From Escallonia rubra (Eukaryota; Streptophyta; Magnoliopsida; Escalloniales; Escalloniaceae), in assembly GCA_033065855.1 (NCBI GenBank), contig JAVXUO010002934.1:124001-188000 (forward strand): a stretch of DNA of 64,000 nucleotides. Direction: 5' to 3'. Both the position numbers and the translations under genes were made by a program. Positions 12,485-24,027 of this stretch are shown piece by piece. How positions within the stretch are numbered: position 1 is the first letter of the stretch; every line of letters starts with the position of its first letter. The notes under the pieces are model-generated. The model was given only the letters and a program-made list of their open reading frames with translations, was not told the DNA's origin and searched no databases.

Positions 12485-13251
12485 GAATTCTGTCAAAAAT
12501 TTGCGACATCGAGAACCTTGGAGTCAAACCCACAACCCAAAAACAACTCTTAAAGAAAGATATCATTTTGATTAACATCAGGTATGTTGTCTTTTCATGT
12601 CTAACTTTTGCATAGTAACACCAAAGTGATGAGTAACTAACAAGCATTTATGTTATATTTAGGGGCCAAGAGTTGAAGGTGACCCTATGGTCGGAGAAGG
12701 CTTTAGAATTGGAGAATTTGCTAAAAGAACAAACCACGACCACAGATGTGCTTATTGTTTGTGGTGGAATAGTCAAAACATTCAACGGTTAGATATACTC
12801 CCCTCAATGTTGTTCCACTTATTCTTTTTATTTCACTCTAGTAGCGTATATTGAATTTCTGAGATATTGCTTTCTTTACAAAATCTCTATGACAAACATA
12901 AAACAGGGAATATCCAGTTGAATTCCACAAGCGCAACAAAGATTTATGCCAATTTGGACATAACAGAGGTAGATGACCTTAGAGAGAGTATCTATTGTGC
13001 ACCGGAGCAACATTTTGAAATGAAGATGGTTCCAATCCCAAGAAAACCAACTGTTGACTATCAACCAAATTCTGAACAACAAACTGGATGACAGAGAAAA
13101 GGTGTGTGAATTTTGTTCAATTGATGTTGTTATTCCTTTCTTTCCCCATGAAATATATTACTTAATTTCATTTATTGCTATGCTCTTAGGAAATCATATG
13201 TACCTGCAATGCCACAATATTGCAAGTTCTCAGTGAAAATGGTTGGTATTA
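12485..13251 (+). pseudogene. Inverted partial copy of the RPA1-like gene (exons 3 to 6)
   Basis: Plus-strand copy of the minus-strand gene: part of exon 3, all of exon 4 (near 12661-12785), exon 5 (near 12906-13101) and the start of exon 6, stopping at 13251 inside 'GGTTGGTATTAC'. It lacks exons 1, 2 and 7-9. It shares the exon 5 frameshift of the main gene. Some variant bases match the upper tandem copy (exons 3-4) and others the lower copy (exons 5-6), so it probably derives from a version that was not yet duplicated. Confidence 0.9.
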
Positions 13252-13860
13252 CTCAGCATGAAAAAGTTTGCATGATAAACATATATAGAAGCAAAAATAC
13301 GTGCTAAGTGCCCAAGTAAGGACCCATTTGATGGCTCCGAATTACGGCTTCCCTCTTTTACTCTTGAAGTAGTTAAAGAGATGGTCTCCTCAGTTTTAGC
13401 TGACATAGAATAACCCAGAAGCAAAGGTCTACTTTTTCCCCCTTTCAGTGGGGAATGGCAGCACCATTGGTTTGTTCACGAGCATAATAATGCATTATCT
13501 CATTTCATTTCATATATAAGGAAAACATAACTAGACAGTTTTAATAAAGCCGGACAAATAAATGGCACTAAAGCCAGAAGAAATATATTCTCTATCGCAG
13601 ATTTCTATATTATCGATCATAAGAATCGATTGTATAATGAAGTTTAGTAAATTGTAAGTTGAACGCATTTATAGTTGCATCTCAATTTTGCCTAAAAGGA
13701 TTTCTTTTGCCAGTAAGTCTGGCCTCTCTATGCCACTTCAAGCAACAACCAAAAAAAAAAAGGATCACTAGATTACAAAAGAACATGTCATTTTGCATAG
13801 ATAATGATCACAGTTGACATATATAGCTGCTCAAGTATTTTAGGTATATCTATCATATGA
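13252..13860. other. Unassigned sequence after the inverted RPA copy
   Basis: No known gene is recognised. A plus-strand open stretch around 13285-13412 ends in a stop (last residues about 'SVLADIE') and could be the end of a captured gene, but nothing identifies it. The 5' ends of the flanking Helitrons, if they survive, should be here or just beyond. Confidence 0.4.
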
Positions 13861-16252
13861 TTATCCTTAATTGCCTTCGTGATGCTTAAAGTTGTTCGAG
13901 AGCAAGTGGATTTTATAGATTAAACAATTGTATAAGTTGGATTTAGCAATGAAGGTGCAGATTGGGCAATAATAGCAGTAGTCATAGATGGTCATCGTAG
14001 AGGAAGAGCGTGTCAAAAATGTTAGATACCAATAAAAGAGGGCAGGACGATGACGATTACTTTTCTTTGTTACTTTCACTTGAGAGGAAAAGAGACAAAT
14101 ACAATAGGTGTAGAAAACAATGGCAACCGTGAAGGTATAAATATGACAATGGTGGTGGTTGTGGGAAAATGCCATTGGTAGAGGTGGAAATTATAGTGAT
14201 AAATTAACAAAAAAATAATGCAGTCATACCTCAAATTTGTATCTTATTGATTTACGAGAAGGTAAATGTCAGCTTTGGAATTCGCAAAAGATGTTAGTAA
14301 ATTACTCTAAAAATTTGAAAGGAAAGATAGATGAGGGAAAAAGATAGGGGCATGAAGGCTTATTGTGGTTGTGACATGACTATGTTGGTGGCTAAACATT
14401 GATTTGTAGAAAGATAGGACTCATGGTAGTGATGTTTTTGGGTATGAATTTCTAGAGTTTGAAGTTAGTACACATATCAATTTCCATAAGTTAAGGTTAT
14501 GGTGGCTGTTGGTTTGGGAAGTGGATGTGGTGTTTATGGTGATGGTAATTTTTGTCTAAAGAGATTAAATGGATGATTAAAGGTGGTGGTAGTGATTGAT
14601 GGTATGACTGGTATAGCTTGGTGTTTCGGAAGAGGGTGTGGTGATTAAGGATTCATGGTGATGGTAAATGTTATCTAGATGGTTATTAAATGAATGATTA
14701 AAGGTGGTGGTGATGGTTAATGGTATGACAAAGCTTGGAATTGACGAGGATTGAAGGTCGAGAAGTGTAACAAATGACTACGGTGGAGGAATAGTTGGCC
14801 GGGTTACCGATCCAAAGGAACGAGCAAAAGATGGGAGAATCGTCTTTTGATTTGTTTCTTTCTTTTTTATTTCAAAAAGAAGACACTACTATAAAAGGTA
14901 TATTGTACTCCCTCCGTCCCTTAAAAAGTGATCATATCACTTTTGTAGGCCGTCCCACAAAAAGTGATCACTTCCAAATTAGGAAAGATTCTATAAGTAT
15001 TTTTACATATTTACCCTTTTTATCATTTTTTTATTCTATTTCTCTCACCACATTTAATTCTCTACCAACTCATTTTCTCTCTCATGGCCCACCGCTTTAT
15101 CTTTTTTATTATATTTCTCTCACCACATTTAACACTCTACCAACCAATTTTCTCTCTCATGGCCCACTCTCTTCCCCCCTCTCTCTAAAGGGTAAAATGA
15201 GAAAGACACACAATATATAACTTAAATTCTTAATCTACGTGCAAAATAAAATGGATCACTTAAAAAGGGACGGAGGGAGTAGTATAGTATTGGCCATGGA
15301 GATATGGGTAATAACGGTGGTTGTGGGACCTGACGTTATCTTCGAGAGACTATTTATCAATGGTACTTGCCTACTTGGTAAGTCACCGTGTCATCAACTC
15401 TAGAGTTGATTAACTGCTATCTATTTTTTTTTTTTCTGTAGCCTTTATTTATTTCATTTTTTATATATGGACCAATGGGAGAAGGTTAGAAAAGTGCAAG
15501 AGATATAAGGTTGAGAAACATTTTCTCAAGCACTAATCTTTTCAAGTCTAACATGTGTCACTCAATTTGAAGTCCCTCCTCTTTTAAAGTTAAATAAATG
15601 ACAAGAAGTAATTGAAAATGATTAGGAAATGAGTAGTTAAGAATGAGTTTGATGGTTTAACCAATTTGTATTTTAAACTATGGTTGGAACAATTTCTTAA
15701 TGATAATTTCAGTAGCCCATGTATGTATTATTTACACATATGTACTTCTCATGAAAGAAGGCGTGACCATTGGACACCTATGGATTTGCCAATATTGTAC
15801 AAAAAGGGGAAATATACGGTGAAACTAACTCTACATACTTTTTTGCTAAGCCCGCACCTTTTTACCACTAAAAGAGGCAATGTAATAGGTCTATCGTAAT
15901 ACAAAATATATATACACATTATTACAAGTACAAAAAAAAAATTAAAGAAGATAAAAAAGGACTACAAAACAAGAATGCTGGTGAAATTTCTTACGTCTTT
16001 TCCCTTAGAAGTAGTTTTAGACGATATAATAATATATATAACAAAAAATTAGGCTTAAAGGTTCTCCCCGTTCAAGTAGTTATCATCAATACAATTCTTA
16101 TATCTTAGACAATTGGCTAATTTATTTGAGAAACCTACATAAGTGGGTAATGTCGACTATTATTTTTAATATGTATCATGTATTAACTCATACATTGGCA
16201 ATAAATTCAAATTGTATCGTGTCCCGTGCACTTGCACGGGTCCATTAGCTAG
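13861..16252 (+). mobile_element. H2 Helitron, 3' part, with Stowaway MITE inside; left boundary uncertain
   Basis: The 3' end is clear: hairpin 16223-16240 (CCCGTGCA, 2-nt loop, TGCACGGG), then CTAG at 16249-16252 followed by T. The tail 15660-16250 resembles the tails of the H2 elements at 38378-39760 and 48600-50014 (for example 'tttttgctaagccc' and 'aaagaggca'). Further in, 13870-14780 is a GGT/ATGG-rich low-complexity stretch of the kind also seen in other Helitrons here. No gene is recognised. The start coordinate is a guess. Confidence 0.6.
14908..15279. mobile_element. Stowaway MITE (Tc1/mariner type), 372 bp
   Basis: Terminal inverted repeats CTCCCTCCGTCCC.../...GGGACGGAGGGAG with TA target duplications at 14906-14907 and 15280-15281. 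The ends extend inverted ('ttaaaaagtgatca' / 'ggatcacttaaaaa'). Inside is a short internal duplication around 'tttctctcaccacattta' (about 15040 and 15115). It is non-coding; the ORF across it is chance. Confidence 0.95.
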
Positions 16253-16431
16253 TATATATATATATAAAAAGCTGAAACCTTTACTTAGAATTGCGACACG
16301 TAAGATTTTTAGAGTTCTATATTTACGCCACGTAAGATTTTTAAAACTCATTGTTGCTTGACACATAAGATTCAACTTTCATTCCTAGAGTCCCCTTCTC
16401 ACAGAAAATTCCTTCACAGATTTTTGCAACT

Positions 16432-16440
16432 TTTATTCTT
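16432..16440. repeat. MULE target site duplication, left
   Basis: TTTATTCTT, identical to 22468-22476. A 9-bp duplication is the hallmark of Mutator-like elements. Confidence 0.95.
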
Positions 16441-16975
16441 GAATAAAATTTCGCTGCTGACCGGGTAGCAGCGAGTTCCTGCTACCCTGCCACGTGGCAG
16501 CATATGAATGGTCCACGTGTGTGTCCTCAATCTTCATTCCACGCGAGCAGATGGCTCTAGATGACGGCTTGTTGCCGTTAAACGGCAAGTCCCTACGTTA
16601 ACGGCTGATTGTAGGTGATTAACAAGCTGTTAATCACTAATGGGCCTCTCTCTCTCTCTCCCTCTCTCTCAGCGAACAATCTGTGTAGATGTTGCACACC
16701 TAATAACACAGGATTGTTCATGATCACTTGTTCTCCGGCCGGGGGGGGGGGGGGGCGAGCTAGTCGACGGGATTGTTCACTTGTTCGACAGGATTTGTGT
16801 CGCAGAAGTACTCGGAAGGGAGGCCGCGGCCGTGGTCAGGCAGATTGCGAGCGGCGCTGCACAGGGCCAATATTCTTCAGTCGTGGTATTGAAGCTTGAG
16901 AACTGAAGCTGCAAACGGCTTGGTTTAATCACCTAAAATCAAACGGCTAGTTCACAGGGACTTGAACCTGAGAAC
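16441..16975 (+). repeat. MULE left terminal inverted repeat
   Basis: 535 bp, inverted against 21955-22467. It contains a pyrimidine-rich stretch (16648-16670) and a G run of about 16 at 16740-16755 where the right copy has only seven Cs. The inner border is at 'cctgagaac'. Confidence 0.94.
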
Positions 16976-17010
16976 AGGCGTGGTGACTTTCATTGTTGTT
17001 GCTAACGAAG

Positions 17011-17012
<2 letters not shown>

Positions 17013-17054
<42 letters not shown>
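17013..17054. repeat. (CT)n microsatellite
   Basis: About 20 CT units just inside the left terminal inverted repeat, upstream of the transposase. Plant promoters and 5' leaders often hold such tracts; here a role is only possible. Confidence 0.95.
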
Positions 17055-17056
<2 letters not shown>

Positions 17057-18043
17057 GCATGTAATCTGATACATCATTCATACTTCATACGTCCAATGCA
17101 CAAACCGTCAATCTATCAGACAAAAAACTCATCTGATAGCTTCAATAACTTGCATGGAACATGCTTTTGGTAATTTCTTTACTTGTCGTAATGTGAACAT
17201 TCAAATATCTAATGCTGCCTCTTTCTTTATTTTTGCTGCTGGGTGGACTCTTCATCGTAAGCACGATCACATCCTGTACCTCACGTTTACCACTCATAGT
17301 TGTTACGAGTGGCTGAGAAATAAAAAGTACACCTTAGGGGTTGCCTGGTTTAGTACCACAAAAGAGGTGTTCCCTCATACGTAGGTTATTAATTTTATTG
17401 GTGCAACATCATATTTTGTATACACCATAAGTTGTAACAGATTGTGCATCAATTTGCAAATTAGTTTTTTTAATGTTTCAAACCATTCATCTTTTACTGC
17501 TTTGGTTGCACTTGGATGATACGTGGGCAGTGTCTTTCAATAAGCCAAGCAGATTTGTTACCTTTGATGTAAAGGAAGTTTGTATTAAAGAGCCAGTGTT
17601 TTAGTTTTTAACTAGGGGTGTATGTGATCTGATACGTAAATCCATGACCGGTTTTCATCCACATTTAGTATTAGACTGTTGTATGTTTTCGTTAGACTAT
17701 ACTACCTAATAGACCTATTATTTGAATATTGTTCTCTGCTTTTGTTTCCTGAGTGTGTTATTTCATGCACTTAGGGTTTCATAAAAGCAAGGGACGATAC
17801 ATTAGACCCACCATTTTGACTGGAAAATGTGTGTGATATGAGTATAGATGTGCTTAGAAATTGAAAAGGGATCCTATGGAAACTGGAAAGGTAGCAGCCA
17901 ACATGAAGTAATTTGACATTTTTGAACTTTTATACATTCACAAGCTATTTTTTGTTCGATTACATTGATGACAAGAACTTAGCTTGACTCTAGGAATACC
18001 TTTTCACCTAGAGAAGTTATCGCTATTTTTTCCCTTGCTTACA
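17055..18043 (+). promoter_or_regulatory. MULE promoter/5' leader region
   Basis: No known protein is seen. A small ORF at 17154-17384 (76 aa) is not recognised. A good splice acceptor, 'tcccttgcttacag', lies just before the transposase ATG at 18059, so the transposase probably has an intron in its 5' leader. The first exon cannot be placed. Confidence 0.5.
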
Positions 18044-18058
18044 GTGAATTCACGCAAT

Positions 18059-20949
18059 ATGGACCAACAAGCCGATGCCAACGAGCAAGAGGTAGATGAT
18101 GTATGCATTTTGCAGTCAAGACAGTTTAATGTGCATGGAGGGAATGCTCATGAAGTACCAAAACTTGGAATGGAATTTGATTCGGAACAACATGCTTTTG
18201 ATTATTATAGTGAGTATGCTCATCGGGTTGGTTTTAGTGTAAGAAAGCATCACGTTAAGAAAAGGGATGGAATCGTGACAAGGAGAACTTTATGTTGTTC
18301 AAAACAAGGTGAACGGGGTATTGATAAACGACGAGTAAATGTGGTATATCATCGTCCCGTTTCAAGAGTAGGTTGTAAAGCACATATGAGCATTCTACTC
18401 CAAAAGGATACAAAATTTAAGGTAATATCTTTCGATGCAGAGTATAATCATGCTTTTGCCCCATCGCCTTCAAAGCACATGTTAAGGTCAAAAAGAAGAC
18501 TTTCATTTAGTCAAACAGCTTTGGCAACCGATGCTATTAAGGTAGGAGTATCAGTTAAAAAGACTTTTCGTATACTAAGTCGGCAAGTTGGAGGTCGTGA
18601 ACACGTTGGTTTTTTAGATGTGGATTATGCAAATTATCTCTATCGAACACGAGCGACCGAAATGCAAAAAGGAGATGCTGGTGCTTTGTTAGAGTATTTT
18701 CAGAAGATGAAGTTACACGACCCCTCTTTTTCTTATTCGATACAACTTGATGAGAATGACCTAATAACAAATATTTTTTGGGCAGATTCAAGGTTAGTTG
18801 TAGATTATAAGCATTTTGGAGATGTTGTATGCTTTGACACAACCTATCGAACTAATGATTATGGTCGTCCGTTTGCTCCATTTCTTGGTGTTAATCATCA
18901 TAAACAAACGGTTATCTTTGGTGCTGCACTGCTTTATGATGAAACTGCAGAGTCATTCAAGTGGTTATTTAGGACATTTCTTGGTGCAATGTCTCAAAAA
19001 CAACCAAAGACAATTCTCACTGATCAATCCGCTGCGATGGCAAATGCAATTGCAGAAGTGTTCCATGAATGCAATCATCGTTTATGTGTGTGGCACATCT
19101 ATCAGAATGCGGCCAAACATTTAAGTCACGTATTTCATGCTTCTAAGGACTTTGCATCTGATCTTAGTTCTTGTGTATATGATTATGAGGATGAAGATGA
19201 GTGGATAGTTGCATGGAATCAAATGATCAAGACGTACTCCCTCCAAGACAATGATTGGTTGAAAGGAATCTTTGAGTTAAGAGAGAAATGGGCTATGGTT
19301 TATGGTCGACATATGTTTACTGCCGATATGAAAAGCACACAAAGAAGCGAGTCTATGAATCATGTCTTAAAGCAATATTTAGATCCAAGGCATAATTTTT
19401 TGCAATTCTTTGAGCAGTATGACTTGTTATTGCAAGATCGACGATATACAGAGTTGAAATCAGAGTTCAAAATGAGGCAAACTAGTCCAGTGCTAATAGC
19501 TAATGTTGAGATGCTAAGACATGCTGTTGAGGTATATACTCCTAAGATGTTCAATATGTTCCAATATGAGTATACAAAGGCTTGGGATTACAGTATTCAT
19601 AAAGTTAGCAAGTCTGAAAACGTTTCGGATTACAAAGTTGTCTTTGGCGGTAAGGGAAGAGAACATCTTGTAAAATTTGAAGCCGAGACAACTACTGTGC
19701 AATGTAGTTGTATGAAAGTTAACTTTGTTGGCATTTTATGTCGTCATGCTTTAAAAGTTCTTGATAAGAAAAACATCAAGAGGATACCACCTCAATATAT
19801 ATTGAAAAGATGGACGAAAGATGCAAAGGATGCAATAGTAAGTGATTACCGTGGTGCTCAGGTTCAAGGCAAATCTCAAGAATCTATTGGAAAGCAGTAT
19901 TCTTATTTAAGTCATGATTTTCAAGAACTGGTCACACTTGCAGCAGAGAACGAAGATATGTACATATATGCGCATCAGAACTTAAGTAAATTGCTCAAGG
20001 ATTTGGAAGAAATGAAGAAAACTTATTGCTGTAGTACTTTGGATCCAGCTACTAATACACAAGATGATCTTGCCCCAACTAAATGATGGTGTCGTGTCAC
20101 AATGCCCCCGGGGGATAAAAAGAAAAGCTACAGTTGGACGTCCACGTAAAAGGTTTGAGGATCCACTTGAGCAATCCAGAAGGCACAAGTCACAAGTAAA
20201 AGCTACACAAGTACTATTTTGTCTCTAGGTTCCCAAAAATTGGTTATACATTTTTATCTTTCCATAGTCATATGGTACCTTACAAACATTTTTCTATATG
20301 ATGTGATGTTTTATAGGGTACCTCCAATAATGGACGAGGCTCGCAACAAAAAGGGCTCAAAATTGGACGACAAAATGAACATCAGGAAGAGCATCCTGAG
20401 AAGGAAGATGAGGTGCTTTTTGATTCATTTGTTACCGTATTCTCACAATCTAATTTATAGTGTAGATAAGACTGATTCAACATTTTTGTTTTAGATATTT
20501 ACTGATGTATACAGTAAAGTAAATGATGAGCATGACATTGCTGATGATACATTGCCCCTTCAAAGTCAGGTAACTACAAATGTTGGCTAAGGTCAATTGT
20601 TATATTGTCGTTCTGATAGCCAAATTAAAGCATCTTTTTATTCATTCTTTTCTTGGTGAGTGTTGTTTTTACAGTACCCTCTTATCTCAAGGGAATCACA
20701 AGAGCGTTCAAATAATTACGTTATACCTTCCATCAATATTAATTCTGGTCCAAAGATATGGGCATGTCATCATATGTCCTTCACTGAGTTGCTTCAGGTA
20801 AATATGTGATATACAAGTACTTGTCTTTAAACCTTTGTTGTAAATTTGCTTTGCTTTTCTAGGCATCTTCAATTTCTTATCACACTTTGCAACAACATAA
20901 CCAAGAGGACAACGACTCAGACAAACAGGACGGAGAAGGCGGCGGCTAG
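18059..20949 (+). pseudogene. FAR1-type MULE transposase, one-base frameshift, otherwise complete
   Basis: DDE transposase that would act on the MULE terminal repeats. The main exon opens at ATG 18059 (MDQQADANEQ); an in-frame ATG at 17984 lies before a splice acceptor and is less likely. Domains: FAR1 DNA-binding region (about residues 39-140), MULE transposase domain with D260 (FDTTY), D322 (LTDQ) and candidate E431 (QRSES), and a SWIM zinc finger with C549, C551, C561 and H563. The frame stops at 20084-20086. An extra A in the AAA at 20081-20083 explains this: in the next frame a basic AT-hook-like stretch (KRKATVGRPRKR) follows. Four further exons then fit, all phase 0 with GT-AG borders: to 20212, 20317-20408, 20494-20568, 20674-20797 and 20863-20949. 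A truncated protein lacking the tail might still be made. Confidence 0.9.
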
Positions 20950-21954
20950 AAGAAAACAAAAAATGATGGGTTGATCCATTCATTTAGATGACTTGTATCC
21001 CTCCATTGAAACAATGTTTACGTTATTACTTCTGTTTTTACTCCTCCAAAGGGTTCGAAAAAAAATTAGATTCATCAGTGCTAGTGACCATATGCTTGTT
21101 GTGGGTAATTGATTGGCGCAACGCCAAAAATGACTTCGCAAACGTTTGTATTTGCACATTACCGTGTTTAATTATTAAGCGAATTTTATATAAGTTTCTC
21201 ATAAGTTTGTTGATATTGATAGAAGTTCCTCATAAGTTTGTTGATATTGTTAACTATCATGTACATGGATGTGCCACTACATGCTGCAAGCATAGCATGG
21301 ATGGACGCTTTCCTGGGCCCTTCTTAGGTGGTAGTAATAAAAAAAGTGACGAAAATACAATGAAGTTGCCTCTTGATCAGGTTTATGAACGAAAGGAATA
21401 TATACTTGATCATAAAACAGCAGAGTATCCCTCATCCAGAGTATCCTTGGTACTACCACTTGGGTACATTTTGCATGCAACGAGTCTTTGCAACCATAAT
21501 TTGCAAACATCACCACCACCCCCGAAATCCCAATACCATAAATGAATTATACTTTGCTGATCGGTAATTTGCTCCGACAACCGCGAGTAAACAAGAACAT
21601 TTGGTAAGCAGCTTTGAGAAACATAAAAGGAGATTAGATAAGTATAATGACTGGCACATTTTCTTTAGCTCTAGACAAATAGAAAATGAATAAAATTTCG
21701 CTGCTGGGTGGAGGAGTTCAATGATCCATCACTAATACAAGTGACTACATCTTCTGTTTCTCATAACATCCATCACAAACTACCACTGGAAAATCTGATG
21801 GAAAATAAAAAATATGGGAACCGAATGGGTTGCTGCTGAAGAAAACAAATATACCCAGATGGGAATATTTGTGATCATTGAACTCCTCCACCCAGCTCAG
21901 TCCAAAGTCCATAATCTTCAGGAGAGAGTCCTTGCTTTGGCTCAGAAACAGGCA
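20950..21954. other. MULE 3' internal region
   Basis: No gene is recognised; the 185-aa ORF at 20988-21545 has no family features and I do not call it. At 21688-21705 there is a third copy of the MULE terminal sequence (GAATAAAATTTCGCTGCT), in the orientation of the left end. A 24-bp stretch at 21703-21726 is exactly inverted at 21873-21896. Confidence 0.7.
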
Positions 21955-22467
21955 GTTCTCAGGTTCAAGTCCCTGTGAACTAGCCGTTTGATTTTAGGTG
22001 ATTAAACCAAGCCGTTTGCAGCTTCAGTTCTCAAGCTTCAATACCACGACTGAAGAATATTGGCCCTGTGCAGCGCCGCTCGCAATCTGCCTGACCACGG
22101 CCGCGGCCTCCCTTCCGAGTACTTCTGCGACACAAATCCTGTCGAACAAGTGAACAATCCCGTCGACCAGCTCGCCCCCCCGGAGAACAAGTGATCGTGA
22201 ACAATCCTGTGTTATTATGTGTGCAGCATCTACACAGATTGTTCGCTGAGAGAGAGGGAGAGAGAGAGAGAGCCATCTGATTTTGTTAATCACCTACAAT
22301 CAGCCGTTAACGTAGGGACTTGCCGTTTAACGGCAACAAGCCGTCATCTAGAGCCATCTGCTCGCGTGGAATGAAGATTGAGGACACACACGTGGACCAT
22401 TCATATGCTGCCACGTGGCAGGGTAGCAGGAACTCGCTGCTACCCGGTTAGCAGCGAAATTTTATTC
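21955..22467 (-). repeat. MULE right terminal inverted repeat
   Basis: 513 bp, inverted partner of 16441-16975; shorter mainly through a reduced G/C run and small indels. Confidence 0.94.
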
Positions 22468-22476
22468 TTTATTCTT
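22468..22476. repeat. MULE target site duplication, right
   Basis: TTTATTCTT, identical to 16432-16440. Confidence 0.95.
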
Positions 22477-23585
22477 AGTCTCCTTCTCGCAAAAACAGAG
22501 TACTCTGTACTTTATAAAACCCAGAAACTCGCAACTGTTGAGCTCCCTGGTTGGAGTTCTGCTCTTCCTCAAATTGCCGTCCCGGGATGCCCAGATTCTC
22601 CCAAACTTTGGGAGGAAGCAATTTCGATCAAATAGAGAAGGGTCCTATTTAACAGAGAAGGCTCTAACAGGTAACCCCTCTCCTTTAATCAATTTCATGC
22701 CTTTTTCTGTGTTTCTGTGTATTTCTGTGTTTTCTGAAACCCAGAAACAGAGCTCTTGAGAAGGCTCCCAGATTTTGGTTTGAATCAATTTCAATCAAAG
22801 TCTGGGAGGCTCTACCAGTATACCCCTCTCCTTTAATAAAAAATACACTTGCATGCATGGATTGATATCCAACAGATTCTCCGTAAGAATGAGTCAATCT
22901 GTCTCCTCCCCCCAATGCATTCTTTACACCAATGCTACGGGTCAATCACTTAATTTTGGATTATTTGCTTATCTATTTGGATGCGTTATAAAAGTCTGCA
23001 ACAATGAAAAAACAAAACTCATGCCCAGCATGTTCACTATTGTTATACATGTCATCATAGTCGCCCCCAGCCAACCTTGCTCAAGCTGATTTGCACACCA
23101 CCGAACAGATAGCCAGCATGTGATTATATTGATTATTTGCTCATTGTTGATTTGCTCCCAGATTTTGGTTTGAATCAATTTCAATCAAAGTCTGGGAGCC
23201 TCTACCAGAATCAATTTTGATTTGCTCCCAGATTTTGATTTGCTCAAGCTGATTTGCTCAAGCTTTGATGCCTAAACTATGTTTCTTCAAACATAGTTTA
23301 GGCATGGGTCATACCACAATAATCTTACACATTACTGATGTTTCTTGAAATTATGTGTATTTAACAGCGAATGCTCATAGATTTTGGTTTGAAGCAACTT
23401 TAAGCAAAGAGAAACGGCTCTAACAGGTAACTCTTCCTGCCCTGCACCTTTGTTAGTCTCTATACCACGAAAATCACAAGTGCTTGCTTTATTGAATGCA
23501 TAAGCAGAATGCTCGACGACAATTGCGGAACTAAAAACTGTTTGGAAGCAACCATTACCAATGAAAGAAAATCAAAATTCAAAGC

Positions 23586-24027
23586 AACTTACATATCTTT
23601 CTTGGAATATTGAAGAATAACTTACAAAACCAAAGTATAAAGAACAAAGATAGTTGCTGTTATTTTCTTTCTAAAGGCAAGCTGCTGATATAGGTCCTAG
23701 CAATAGGAATCAGTTCCAAAGAAAATGATTGATTGAAGGAAGACTAAATTGACTGTGTATCTAGATGGACTAGATTGTAGTGCATCAGCATCTCTGGGAT
23801 CTGGTAAACTTACATAATCTTTCTCAAAAAATAGAAGAATAACTTACAGAACCAAAGTATAAAGAACAAAGATAGTTGCTGTTAGTTTCTTTCTAGAGGC
23901 AAGGTGCTGAAATAGGTCCTAGCTAGAGGAATCAATTCCAAAGAAAATGATTGATTGAAGGAGGACTAAATTGACTGTGTATCTAGATGGACTAAATTAT
24001 AGTGCATCAGCATCTCTGGGATCTGGT
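23586..24027. repeat. Tandem duplication, two units of 221 bp
   Basis: 23586-23806 and 23807-24027 are alike almost throughout, both ending 'tctctgggatctggta'. Non-coding as far as can be seen. Confidence 0.9.

Larger units (their letters stand above)
16441..22467 (+). mobile_element. Mutator-like element (MULE) of FAR1 type, 6027 bp, complete ends
   Basis: Bounded by long terminal inverted repeats (16441-16975 and 21955-22467, both starting GAATAAAATTTCGCTGCT) and a perfect 9-bp target duplication. It contains one transposase gene on the plus strand (18059-20949). It sits in the leader region of the H2 Helitron's RPA-like gene, so it inserted after that Helitron formed. Confidence 0.96.

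Noticed and set aside
12362..12553. 63-aa ORF with a partner on the other strand at 11985-12242
   Set aside because: Open in both arms of the inverted repeat only because the arms are the same sequence; the part after 12484 is RPA exon 3 in another frame. No family resemblance.
13867..14175. 102-aa minus-strand ORF
   Set aside because: Lies in GGT/ATGG low-complexity sequence; composition is histidine/serine-biased and unlike a protein family.
14795..15220. 141-aa ORF over the Stowaway MITE
   Set aside because: The reading frame is made by the MITE's pyrimidine-rich repeats.
18555..18842. 95-aa minus-strand ORF within the transposase
   Set aside because: Antisense shadow of the MULE domain coding sequence.
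20988..21545. 185-aa ORF in the MULE 3' region
   Set aside because: No domain, no conserved motif, and it lies after the transposase's last exon; probably chance.
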